Below, piece after piece: positions 1 through 5,793 of a DNA stretch of 5,964 bases. The DNA is from Schlegelella_A sp038241255. GTDB taxonomy: Bacteria > Pseudomonadota > Gammaproteobacteria > Burkholderiales > Burkholderiaceae_C. Position numbers and translations under genes: made by a program. How positions within the stretch are numbered: the stretch's first letter is position 1; every line of letters starts with the position of its first letter. The notes under the pieces are model-generated. The model searched no databases and was not told where the DNA came from. It was given only the letters and a program-made list of their open reading frames with translations. The DNA lies in NCBI GenBank assembly GCA_038241255.1, contig JBBRFW010000119.1:1-5964 (forward strand), read 5' to 3'.

Positions 1-159
1 GAAACGCGCGGCGTAATCTTCATGATACTGCTGCAGCATGACCAGCTTGCCGCGTGCTTCTTCCGCCGCGCGCGTGGCGCGACCCAGTCGTTTCGCGGCT
101 TCGTCGGTTGCCGTCGTTGCGAGTTCTATCAGCGTCTCGAGTGCAGTGGGGTGGGCCAT
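1..159 (-). CDS. fliJ: FliJ, flagellar export chaperone/ATPase stalk (N-terminal part only)
   Basis: FliJ is a small coiled-coil protein that inserts into the FliI hexamer, links it to the export gate protein FlhA and recycles export chaperones in the cytoplasm. Seen here are the first 53 codons only; the frame is open to the left edge. It starts MAHPTALETLIELATTATDE and continues with a helical, heptad-like stretch (AAKRLGRATRAAEEARGKL) and the segment LQQYHEDYAARF. The last part fits the FliJ family pattern in which a 'L..L..Y..DY..R' motif ends the first helix, near residue 50. The ATG at 159-157 is the only sensible start; no clear Shine-Dalgarno sequence precedes it. It lies 34 bases after the fliI stop, in the usual fliI-fliJ order. 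That order strongly supports the call, since FliJ sequences alone are weakly conserved. GC is lower here (about 55% in the blocks counted) than in fliF and fliG. Confidence 0.85.
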   Translation of the reverse strand, partial: MAHPTALETLIELATTATDEAAKRLGRATRAAEEARGKLVMLQQYHEDYAARF

Positions 160-193
160 GAGTGCAAAGTATAGAGGTTGCCGAAAAAGTCAT

Positions 194-1690
194 TCACTCG
201 AACAGAGCGGTAAGTTGCCCCAAGCTCTCCTGAACGTCTGCGCATTCATTAATGCTTTGCTGTAAAAATGATTCAATTTTTGTATGTAAAGCAATCGCTT
301 CGTCGAGGACCGGATCGGTACCGGCTGCGTACGCGCCGACACTGATGAGGTCGCGGCTGCGCTGATAGCGCGACATCAACTGCTTGAGCTTGCGGGTCAG
401 ACGCTGATGTTCGGGCGATGTGATGTTGTGCATCGCGCGGCTGATCGATTGCTCAATATCGATCGCCGGATAATGGCCGGCTTCCGCCAGCGAACGGTTG
501 AGGACGATATGGCCGTCCAGAATCGCGCGCGCCGAATCGGCAATCGGATCTTGCTGGTCGTCGCCCTCGGTCAGCACGGTATAGAACGCCGTGATCGAGC
601 CGCCACCTTCCTTGCCATTGCCGGCGCGTTCGACCAGTGCCGGCAGCTTGGCAAAAACAGAGGGCGGATAACCTTTGGTCGCCGGCGGTTCGCCAATCGC
701 CAGTGCGATTTCTCGCTGCGCCATTGCGTAGCGCGTCAGCGAATCCATGATCATCAATACATGCTTGCCCTGATCCCGAAAATGTTCGGCGATGGCCGTG
801 GTATAAGCGGCTCCCTGCAGGCGCATCAATGGCGGTGTATCGGCCGGTGCGGCAACGACGACTGAACGCGCCAGCCCTTCGGTACCGAGAATCTGTTCGA
901 TGAATTCCTTGACCTCGCGACCGCGCTCGCCGATGAGGCCGACGACGATCACGTCAGCCGCCGTATAGCGGGCCATCATGCCGAGCAGCACGCTCTTGCC
1001 CACGCCGGTGCCGGCGAACAGTCCGATGCGCTGACCGCGGCCGACGGTGAGCATGGCGTTGATGGCGCGGATGCCGGTATCGAGCGGCTTTCGCACCGGG
1101 TCGCGATCCATCGCGTTGATGGGGCGGCGCGTCAGTGGCTCGTCGTGCACGTTTTCGAGCGGGCCCTTGCGGTCCATCGGCTGACCGTGCGAGTCGACGA
1201 CGCGGCCGAGCAGGCCGTCGCCGACCGGCAGATGCAAGGTGCGGTCGACGGTGCGGCGCCACGGATGGCGCGCCGCGCCGAGCTTGATCGGTACGGCCGG
1301 CGCGGGGCGTGGTGCGACCAGCGCGCCGCTGGCCAGGCCATGGACGTCGCCGGTCGGCATGAGGTAGGCGCGGTCGCCCGAGAAGCCAACCACTTCGGCG
1401 ACGACCGGCGGTTGGCCTTCCATGCGCACTTCGCAGACTGAGCCGACCGGAACGCGGATGCCGGCGGCTTCGAGCACGAGGCCAGTGACGCGCACGAGCC
1501 GGCCGTAGGTCTCGAAGGGCACGGCATCGGCGGCAAAGCTTTCCAGGTCGGCGAGGTAGCGGGTCCAGCGCTGCGTTGCCAGGCCCGTCTTCACGGCGAC
1601 CGCCGCCTTGTCGACGGCGACCGCCCCCTTGTCGACGGCGACCGCCGCCTTGTCATCCTGAGCGGAGCGAAGGATCTCGGCGTCAGCCAC
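194..1690 (-). CDS. fliI: FliI, flagellum-specific export ATPase
   Basis: FliI is the F1-beta-like hexameric ATPase of the flagellar type III export apparatus; it works at the cytoplasmic face with FliH and FliJ to deliver and unfold export substrates. The 498-residue reading has Walker A AGTGVGKS (226-233), GERGRE with the likely catalytic Glu (E255), Walker B VLMIMD (311-316) and the ATPase alpha/beta signature PAIDIEQSIS (408-417). The stretch YAMAQREIALAIGEPPATKG is almost identical to enteric FliI. Family members are about 440-470 residues, and homology begins around TQRWTRYLADLESF (residue 39 on). The first 32 residues come from a palindromic repeat plus three heptapeptide repeats. The GTG at 1690 overlaps the fliH stop (GTGGCTGA) and has GAAGGAT nine bases upstream. 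An alternative GTG at 1594 would give 466 residues, nearer the family length, but with a poorer ribosome site. The function is certain; the start is not. GC and codon use change within the gene near position 900. Confidence 0.97.
   Translation of the reverse strand: MADAEILRSAQDDKAAVAVDKGAVAVDKAAVAVKTGLATQRWTRYLADLESFAADAVPFETYGRLVRVTGLVLEAAGIRVPVGSVCEVRMEGQPPVVAEVVGFSGDRAYLMPTGDVHGLASGALVAPRPAPAVPIKLGAARHPWRRTVDRTLHLPVGDGLLGRVVDSHGQPMDRKGPLENVHDEPLTRRPINAMDRDPVRKPLDTGIRAINAMLTVGRGQRIGLFAGTGVGKSVLLGMMARYTAADVIVVGLIGERGREVKEFIEQILGTEGLARSVVVAAPADTPPLMRLQGAAYTTAIAEHFRDQGKHVLMIMDSLTRYAMAQREIALAIGEPPATKGYPPSVFAKLPALVERAGNGKEGGGSITAFYTVLTEGDDQQDPIADSARAILDGHIVLNRSLAEAGHYPAIDIEQSISRAMHNITSPEHQRLTRKLKQLMSRYQRSRDLISVGAYAAGTDPVLDEAIALHTKIESFLQQSINECADVQESLGQLTALFE
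1593..1655. repeat. Three tandem 21-bp repeats inside the fliI 5' end
   Basis: Units at 1593-1613, 1614-1634 and 1635-1655 share the pattern ACGGCGACCGCCGCCTTGTCG. The second unit differs by one base (C for G at 1626) and the third by its last base. On the coding strand they give the heptapeptides KAAVAVD, KGAVAVD and KAAVAVK of FliI. The third unit runs into the first five bases of the palindromic repeat. The unit length of 21 keeps the frame whatever the copy number. Confidence 0.85.
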
Positions 1691-1722
1691 GGCCGGGATC
1701 CTTCGCTTCGCTCAGGATGACA
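1651..1722. repeat. Palindromic dispersed-repeat element (HPERSEGS/VILSEAKD type) across the fliH-fliI junction
   Basis: The arms 1651-1676 and 1697-1722 are inverted copies of 26 bases with one mismatch (G1665 against T1708), separated by a 20-base loop (1677-1696). The arm begins TGTCATCCTGAGCG and ends GCGAAGGATC. Translated in its various frames it gives HPERSEGS, VILSEAKD and LRSAQDD, peptides I recognise as recurrent spurious translations in many bacterial genomes, where this sequence is a dispersed intergenic repeat; that part is recalled knowledge, not shown here. Here it is not intergenic: it codes for the end of fliH, the overlapping stop/start, and the start of fliI. The 4-base GCCT occurs immediately outside both ends. 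Confidence 0.85.
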
Positions 1723-2447
1723 GCCTTGTCGCTGTCCCAGGAATCGTCGCAGCCGAGCGCCGCCGCGGCGCGACGCCAGCGTTCGTCGATGGTCGCATCG
1801 ACGCCGCCGATGTCGGACTCGAGCTTGCAACCGCCGCGCGTGATCGAGGAGTCGGCGACGAGGCGTGCACCGCGCGCCGCGATCGTCTCGGCGGCCGCAC
1901 TGGCGACCAGCGCGTGATCGTCGGGGTGGATGCGGATGACGATGTGCCGTGCGCTCTGCAGCAAGGCGTCGATCGCCTGCTCGGCGACCTGGACGACGCA
2001 CTCCGGGCGCGTCGCAAGTTCGCTGCGCACGATGCGCCGCGCCAGGTGCGTCGCCGTCGCTGCCAGGCTCTTCGCCATCTCCTGCTGCAAGGCGTCGAGC
2101 TCGGCGCCGATCGAGGCGACCAGCGTTCCGACCTGCGTCGTTGTTTGCGCCGCGAAGCTCTGCTTGAATCCTTCGAGCGCGACCAGGCCGTCGCGGTAGC
2201 CGTCCTGGTAGCCCGATTGGCGGGCGGCGCGCAGTTGCTGCGCGACCAGCTCGGCCGGATCGACCGGGGCGGGCTCTGGCTCGCGCGGCCGCTGCGGCGA
2301 GTTGGCGGCACCGGCCACGCCGGAGATGTCGCCGAGCGCCCAGGCGGCGAACGAGCTGAGCTCCTCGCGCGGGATGAATCGGGCGTACGGATTGACGCGC
2401 GCCCCTTCGGCGGGCGGCGGCACGTTTCTCGGCTTGAACGTGGTCAT
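1683..2447 (-). CDS. fliH: FliH, flagellar export ATPase regulator
   Basis: FliH is the dimeric stator-like partner of FliI: it restrains the ATPase and docks it to the C-ring (FliN) and export gate. The 254-residue product has a Pro-rich, poorly conserved N-terminus with PYARFIPREEL and a lone Trp (W36). This is followed by a GxxxGxxxG helix motif (G79, G83, G87) typical of FliH, a coiled-coil region (about 95-140) and the conserved C-terminal domain. That domain includes HIVIRIHPDDHALV (168-181) and TRGGCKLESDIGGVDATIDE (203-222), a hallmark of the FliH/YscL/V-ATPase E-subunit family. The ATG overlaps the fliG stop as TGATG, with no good Shine-Dalgarno sequence, so translation is probably coupled to fliG. 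The last 13 residues (AVILSEAKDPGRG) are encoded by the left half of a dispersed palindromic repeat and are unlikely to be ancestral; normal FliH homology ends around WRRAAAALG (223-232). Confidence 0.93.
   Translation of the reverse strand: MTTFKPRNVPPPAEGARVNPYARFIPREELSSFAAWALGDISGVAGAANSPQRPREPEPAPVDPAELVAQQLRAARQSGYQDGYRDGLVALEGFKQSFAAQTTTQVGTLVASIGAELDALQQEMAKSLAATATHLARRIVRSELATRPECVVQVAEQAIDALLQSARHIVIRIHPDDHALVASAAAETIAARGARLVADSSITRGGCKLESDIGGVDATIDERWRRAAAALGCDDSWDSDKAVILSEAKDPGRG
1697..1705 (-). promoter_or_regulatory. Probable fliI ribosome-binding site within the palindrome arm
   Basis: On the coding strand GCGAAGGATC lies just before the fliI GTG at 1690-1688; the core AAGG ends nine bases before the start, an acceptable spacing. 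The same bases are the inner end of the left stem (mRNA sense) and would pair with the copy at 1671-1676 in a folded transcript, so the site is hidden when the hairpin forms. It decides the upstream GTG as the likely start over the one at 1594. Confidence 0.5.
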
Positions 2448-3448
2448 CAGACGAAGTCGTCGCCGCCGCCGCCGCCGAGCACGAGCTGGCCTTCCTCGGC
2501 GAGCCTGCGCACGACCTTGAGCAATTCCTTCTGCTCGGCCTCGACCTCGGCGACGCGCACCGGCCCGCGCGAATCGAGCTCCTCGCGCAGCGTCTCGGCG
2601 GCGCGCGTCGACATGTTCTTGAAGATGCGCTCGCGCAGCTCGGGCTTGGCGCCCTTCAGGGCGATGACGAGCGATTCGCTCTGCACTTCCTTGAGCAGCG
2701 CCTGCAGGCCCTTGTCGTCGACGCGGTCTAGATCGTCGAAGGTGAACAGGTTGTCCATGACCCTTTGCGCCAGGTCGTTGTCGGCCTCGCGGATGTAGTC
2801 GAGCGCCGCGGTTTCGATGCTCGTGCCCATGAGGTTGATCATCTCGGCCGCGGTCTTCACGCCGCCGAGCGGGGCCTTCCTCGCCTGCTCGCCGCCCGCC
2901 AGCAACTTGCCCATCACTTCGTTCAGGTCCTTCAGCGCCGAGGGCTGGATTCCGTCGAGCGTGGCGATGCGCACCAGCACCTCGTTGCGCTGCCGCTCGG
3001 CAAAGGTCTTGAGCACCGCAGCGGCCTGGTCGGAATCGAGGTGCACGAGGACGGCGGCGACGATCTGCGGATGCTCGTGGCGCAGCATCTCGCCGATCGA
3101 GGGCGCATCCATCCACTTCAGTCCCTCGATGCCCGAGATGTCGCCGTTCTGCAGGATGCGGTCGATCAGCAGGTTCGCCTTGTCCTCGCTGAGCGCCTTC
3201 TTCAGCACGTTGCGGACGTAGCTGCCGGTGTCGGCGACGAGCGGGCTCACGCTCGACGCCGTGCTCGTGAACTTGGCGAGGACCTTGTCGAGGCGTTCCT
3301 TCGGCACCGACGTCATGCGCGCGATCGTCGCGCCGAGGCTTTGCACCTCGCGCGGCGAGAGGTGCCTGAACACCGCCGCGGCCTCTTCCTCGCCGAGCGA
3401 CATCAGGAGGATGGCGGAGTCTTCGAGGCCGGCTTCGTCGAGCGCCAT
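2447..3448 (-). CDS. fliG: FliG, flagellar motor switch/rotor protein
   Basis: FliG forms the upper C-ring on the cytoplasmic side of the MS-ring; its N-terminal domain binds the FliF tail, the middle domain binds FliM and the C-terminal domain receives torque from MotA. The 333 residues match the family length. The EHPQ motif of the middle domain is at 125-128, the hinge-like LFTF at 234-237, and the torque helix spans about 263-298. By comparison with E. coli FliG, the charged torque residues correspond to K265, R282, E289, E290 and R298, so all charges are kept, with Glu in place of two Asp. The C-terminus LAEEGQLVLGGGGGDDFV resembles the family but carries five glycines encoded by (GGC)5 at 2462-2476. 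The ATG lies 27 bases after the fliF stop; no clear ribosome site is seen. The gene ends with the TGATG overlap onto fliH. Confidence 0.98.
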   Translation of the reverse strand: MALDEAGLEDSAILLMSLGEEEAAAVFRHLSPREVQSLGATIARMTSVPKERLDKVLAKFTSTASSVSPLVADTGSYVRNVLKKALSEDKANLLIDRILQNGDISGIEGLKWMDAPSIGEMLRHEHPQIVAAVLVHLDSDQAAAVLKTFAERQRNEVLVRIATLDGIQPSALKDLNEVMGKLLAGGEQARKAPLGGVKTAAEMINLMGTSIETAALDYIREADNDLAQRVMDNLFTFDDLDRVDDKGLQALLKEVQSESLVIALKGAKPELRERIFKNMSTRAAETLREELDSRGPVRVAEVEAEQKELLKVVRRLAEEGQLVLGGGGGDDFV

Positions 3449-3475
3449 GGTGCGGTTCTGCTTTCGTTCCGGGGG

Positions 3476-5152
3476 TCAGGAGGCTTCGCCGCCGCCGACC
3501 CAGCCGCGGACGATGCCGGCGACGGCCGCGGGGTTGTCCTTGGCGAGCGCCTTGGCGCCCTCGATCTGGCGCAGGTAGGCGGGCGCGGCGAGCTGCGGCG
3601 GGTAGGCCGGCTCGTCGTCGTCGACGACGGCGTCGATCCGGGTTCCGGGTCGCTGCAGCAGCGCCGGGCGGGGGACGAACGCGGTCTTCACGGCCGGCCG
3701 CACGAGGCCGAAGAAGACGAGCACCGCCACCACCGCCAGGCCGGCGGGCAGCGCCGCGGCGCGGATCAGGTCGATCAGCTCCGGGCTCTTCCAGAACGGC
3801 GTCTCGCGCACCGCCGACGCGGGCTCGATGCGGAACGGCGCATTGACGACCTTGACCGAATCGCCGCGCTCCTTGTTGAAGCCGATCGACTCGCGCACCA
3901 GCGCCGAGAGCTTCTCGATCTCGTCGCCGGTGAGCGGCACCTGCGTCGTCTTGCCCTTGGCGTCGCTGACGCTGCGGTGGTTGACGACGACGGCGGCGTT
4001 GAGCCGCTTGACGTTGCCCGTGGAAGAGCGCGTCACGCGAACGGTCTTGTCGACCTCGTAGTTCGTCACCGCGTCGCGCCGCCCGCCGTTGCCGGCGCCG
4101 CCCGTCGTCGCCGCCTGCAGCGGCTGCGAAGCGCCGGTGAGCGGCGCGGTCGCGGCGACCGGCGGCTGGTTCGACGCCGCGCCCGGCACGCCGCTGGCGA
4201 GCGCAGCGCCGCCGCCGGCGCCGCCGTGCTCGCTCGTCTGCTGGCTGCGGATCGAGACGGTCGCGTCGGCGCCCTGGTTCGGCTTGAATTCCTCGGAGGT
4301 CGCCTCGGTCTGCGAGAAGTCGACGTCGGCGGTGACGCTGGCGCGCAGGTTGTCGTGGCCGACGATCGGCTCCACCAGCTCGAGGATGCGCTTGGTGTAG
4401 CCGGCCTCGATCTGGTTGACGTACTGCAGCTGCTGCGCGTCGAGCCCGGCGCCCGGCGCGCTCTCGCCGCCGGTGAGGAGCGAGCCGCTCTGGTCGAGCA
4501 CGCTCACTGCCTTCGGGCTCATCTCGGGAACGCTCGACGACACGAGGTGGACGATGCCGGCGATCTGCGCCCGGTCGAGCGCGCGGCCGGGGTGCAGCGT
4601 GAGCAGCACCGAGGCGCTCGGCCTCTGCTGCTCGCGAAAGAAGCCGTTCTGGTTCGGCAGCGCGAGATGCACGCGCGCCGCCTGCACCGCGGAGAGCGAG
4701 CCGATCGAGCGCGTCAGCTCGCCCTCGAGGCCGCGCTGGAAGGTGAGCCGCTCCTGGAACTGGGTCTGGCCGAAGCGCGCGCTGTCCATCAGCTCGAAGC
4801 CCGAGACCGCGCCCTTCGGCAGCCCGGCGGTGGCCATCTTCAGGCGCAGGTCGTGAACCTGTGCCGCCGGCACGAGGATCGCCGAGCCGCCCTCGGACAT
4901 GCGGTACGGCACGTTCATCTGCGAGAGCTGGGCGATGACGGCGCCGCCGTCCTTGTCGGCGAGGTTGGCGTAGAGCACCTTGTAGTCGCCGTGCGAATTC
5001 CACGCCGTCATGGCGTAGACGACGCCGGCGAGCGCGGCGACGCCGATGAAGGCGCTGACCTTGCTCCGCAATGGCATCGCCTGGACCCGGCCGGCGAAGG
5101 TCGCGGCGACGGCCGGCGAGGCAGGGGTCGGAAGGGCGACGGCGTTGTCCAT
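3476..5152 (-). CDS. fliF: FliF, flagellar MS-ring protein
   Basis: FliF is the inner-membrane protein that polymerises into the MS-ring, the base on which the rod, export gate and C-ring assemble. The 558 residues are typical. Membrane segment 1 is at about 32-51 (VSAFIGVAALAGVVYAMTAW). It is followed by the YscJ/FliF periplasmic domain with YKVLYANLADKDGGAVIAQL (57-76) and QRGLEGELTRSIGSLSAVQA (139-158), and then VHLALPNQ. A Gly/Ala/Pro-rich low-complexity insert (about 308-357) lies in the RBM3/beta-collar region. Membrane segment 2 is at about 462-486. The cytoplasmic tail ends in AKALAKDNPAAVAGIVRGWV-like sequence (about 533-551), the FliG-binding motif of the family. The ATG at 5152 is the first in frame with good N-terminal spacing before segment 1; M26 is a less likely alternative. 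It is the first gene of the fliFGHIJ run. No strong Shine-Dalgarno sequence is visible. Confidence 0.98.
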   Translation of the reverse strand: MDNAVALPTPASPAVAATFAGRVQAMPLRSKVSAFIGVAALAGVVYAMTAWNSHGDYKVLYANLADKDGGAVIAQLSQMNVPYRMSEGGSAILVPAAQVHDLRLKMATAGLPKGAVSGFELMDSARFGQTQFQERLTFQRGLEGELTRSIGSLSAVQAARVHLALPNQNGFFREQQRPSASVLLTLHPGRALDRAQIAGIVHLVSSSVPEMSPKAVSVLDQSGSLLTGGESAPGAGLDAQQLQYVNQIEAGYTKRILELVEPIVGHDNLRASVTADVDFSQTEATSEEFKPNQGADATVSIRSQQTSEHGGAGGGAALASGVPGAASNQPPVAATAPLTGASQPLQAATTGGAGNGGRRDAVTNYEVDKTVRVTRSSTGNVKRLNAAVVVNHRSVSDAKGKTTQVPLTGDEIEKLSALVRESIGFNKERGDSVKVVNAPFRIEPASAVRETPFWKSPELIDLIRAAALPAGLAVVAVLVFFGLVRPAVKTAFVPRPALLQRPGTRIDAVVDDDEPAYPPQLAAPAYLRQIEGAKALAKDNPAAVAGIVRGWVGGGEAS

Positions 5153-5320
5153 GGAATCGTTGGGCGTTCGAGGGGGAGGCGCGAAAGGCCACCGGGTCTG
5201 CGGCGATTATTCGGAACGCCCCCCGCCGGCAAGCGCGAAACAGGGCGGCATTGCGGCGCCAGTTCGCGACGACGCCGACGAGCGGCTTGCCTACGATGCC
5301 GGCATGGGAGAAAACCGGCC
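5153..5320. promoter_or_regulatory. Divergent fliF/fliE intergenic region with presumed promoters
   Basis: This 168-base gap must carry promoters for both fliFGHIJ (leftward) and fliE (rightward). No convincing sigma-54 (GG-N10-GC with TGGC/TTGC) or sigma-28 (TAAA/GCCGATAA) site is visible. On the minus strand a weak sigma-70-like pair can be drawn: TTGCCG (5232-5227) and AATAAT (5211-5206), but the 15-base spacer is short. The only AT-rich patch of the region is at 5205-5212, the best guess for a -10 element of the fliF operon. Confidence 0.4.
5306..5310 (+). promoter_or_regulatory. fliE ribosome-binding site
   Basis: GGGAG precedes the fliE ATG with a 10-base gap. It lies in the 12-base loop (5303-5314) of a possible 5-bp hairpin made of GCCGG (5298-5302) and CCGGC (5315-5319). 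Confidence 0.6.
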
Positions 5321-5647
5321 ATGAACGTCACCCTGAAGCCCTTCGACTTCGCCCAGGCCGTCGCCCGCGCCGGCCTCGGCACCGACGGCGTTCCGCTCGC
5401 AAAGGGCGGCGTCGCCGTCGCCGAGGTCGGCTTCCAGAAGGCGCTGAGCCAGGCGCTCGGCGCCGTCAGCCAGTCGCAGAACGAGGCCGGCCGGATGCAG
5501 CGCGAGGTCACCCTCGACAACCCGACCGTCAGCCTCGAGCAGACGATGGTGGCGATGCAGAAGGCGCAGATCGGCTTCGCGGCGACGCTGCAGGTGAGAA
5601 ATCGCCTGGTTCAGGCGTATTCGGACATCATGGGAATGCAGGTCTAG
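5321..5647 (+). CDS. fliE: FliE, flagellar hook-basal body complex protein (MS-ring/rod junction)
   Basis: FliE is a small export substrate that joins the MS-ring/export gate to the proximal rod. The 108-residue product matches the family length of roughly 100-110. It has a variable N-terminus and an amphipathic helix from FQKALSQALGAVSQSQNEAG (38-57). The highly conserved C-terminal block runs DNPTVSLEQTMVAMQKAQIG (66-85) and then FAATLQVRNRLVQAYSDIMG (86-105), ending MQV. The ATG at 5321 follows GGGAG with a 10-base gap. It is transcribed divergently from fliF, as in enteric bacteria, and is followed on the same strand by no other flagellar gene, so it is probably monocistronic. A GC-rich hairpin starts about 50 bases after the stop. 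Confidence 0.97.
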   Translation: MNVTLKPFDFAQAVARAGLGTDGVPLAKGGVAVAEVGFQKALSQALGAVSQSQNEAGRMQREVTLDNPTVSLEQTMVAMQKAQIGFAATLQVRNRLVQAYSDIMGMQV

Positions 5648-5694
5648 GCGCCCGGTTCGCTTCGCGCTGTCCGTCCTCTTCCGGCTCCGCCCAC

Positions 5695-5727
5695 CGGCCG
5701 CGCGCGCGAACCGCGGGCGCGCGGCCG
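5695..5727 (+). terminator. GC-rich hairpin after fliE, possible terminator
   Basis: CGGCCGCGCGC (5695-5705) is exactly complementary to GCGCGCGGCCG (5717-5727), giving an 11-bp all-GC stem with an 11-base loop. It begins 48 bases after the fliE stop. There is no T-run after it, so it is not a canonical intrinsic terminator; it may assist termination or protect the 3' end of the message. Confidence 0.4.
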
Positions 5728-5783
5728 TCGGCCCCCTCAGCGTGCAAAAGCGAGTACGCTTCAGTCCTCGCAGCAGCTACGAG

Positions 5784-5793
5784 AGGAGGTGAT
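5784..5793 (+). promoter_or_regulatory. Exceptionally strong Shine-Dalgarno sequence
   Basis: AGGAGGTGAT is complementary over ten bases to the conserved 3' end of 16S rRNA (ATCACCTCCT). It abuts the ATG at 5794, leaving four bases between GGAGG and the start. No other gene in the window has a comparable site. Confidence 0.75.

Noticed and set aside
160..180. TATACT -10-like hexamer between fliI and fliJ on the minus strand
   Set aside because: No -35-like hexamer lies at 16-18 bases upstream, and the gene order argues for readthrough from fliI.
407..865. 152-codon plus-strand frame opposite fliI
   Set aside because: It is antisense to the conserved ATPase core, has no ribosome site and no recognisable protein family.
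1591..1917. Short frames giving HPERSEGS-type peptides on both strands as small genes
   Set aside because: These are translations of the palindromic repeat in non-coding frames, a well-known source of spurious gene calls.
2462..2476. Five GGC triplets near the fliG stop as a phase-variation tract
   Set aside because: Triplet changes keep the frame and only alter the number of glycines in a variable C-terminal tail.
4070..4235. Gly/Ala/Pro-rich stretch in fliF as a possible insertion
   Set aside because: A low-complexity insert at this place in the periplasmic beta-collar region is common in FliF proteins.
1683..5192. A 1169-codon minus-strand open frame running through fliF, fliG and fliH
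   Set aside because: Only its last part is fliH. The rest is an Arg/Ala-rich shadow of fliF and fliG in another frame, produced by high third-position GC that removes stop codons.
5243..5257. Possible sigma-54 promoter toward fliE around GGCGGCATTGCGGC
   Set aside because: The GG-N10-GC spacing can be met, but the surrounding bases do not fit TGGCACG or TTGC; expected by chance in GC-rich DNA.
5248..5261. Possible sigma-54 promoter toward fliF (TGGCGCCGCAATGC on the minus strand)
   Set aside because: The GG and GC elements are nine bases apart rather than the required ten, and the TTGC element is reduced to ATGC.
2765..5647. A 960-codon plus-strand open frame ending in fliE
   Set aside because: It is an antisense shadow of fliF/fliG, rich in Arg, Ala, Val and Leu, that happens to be in frame with fliE. 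The true FliE begins at 5321, where family homology and a ribosome site are found.
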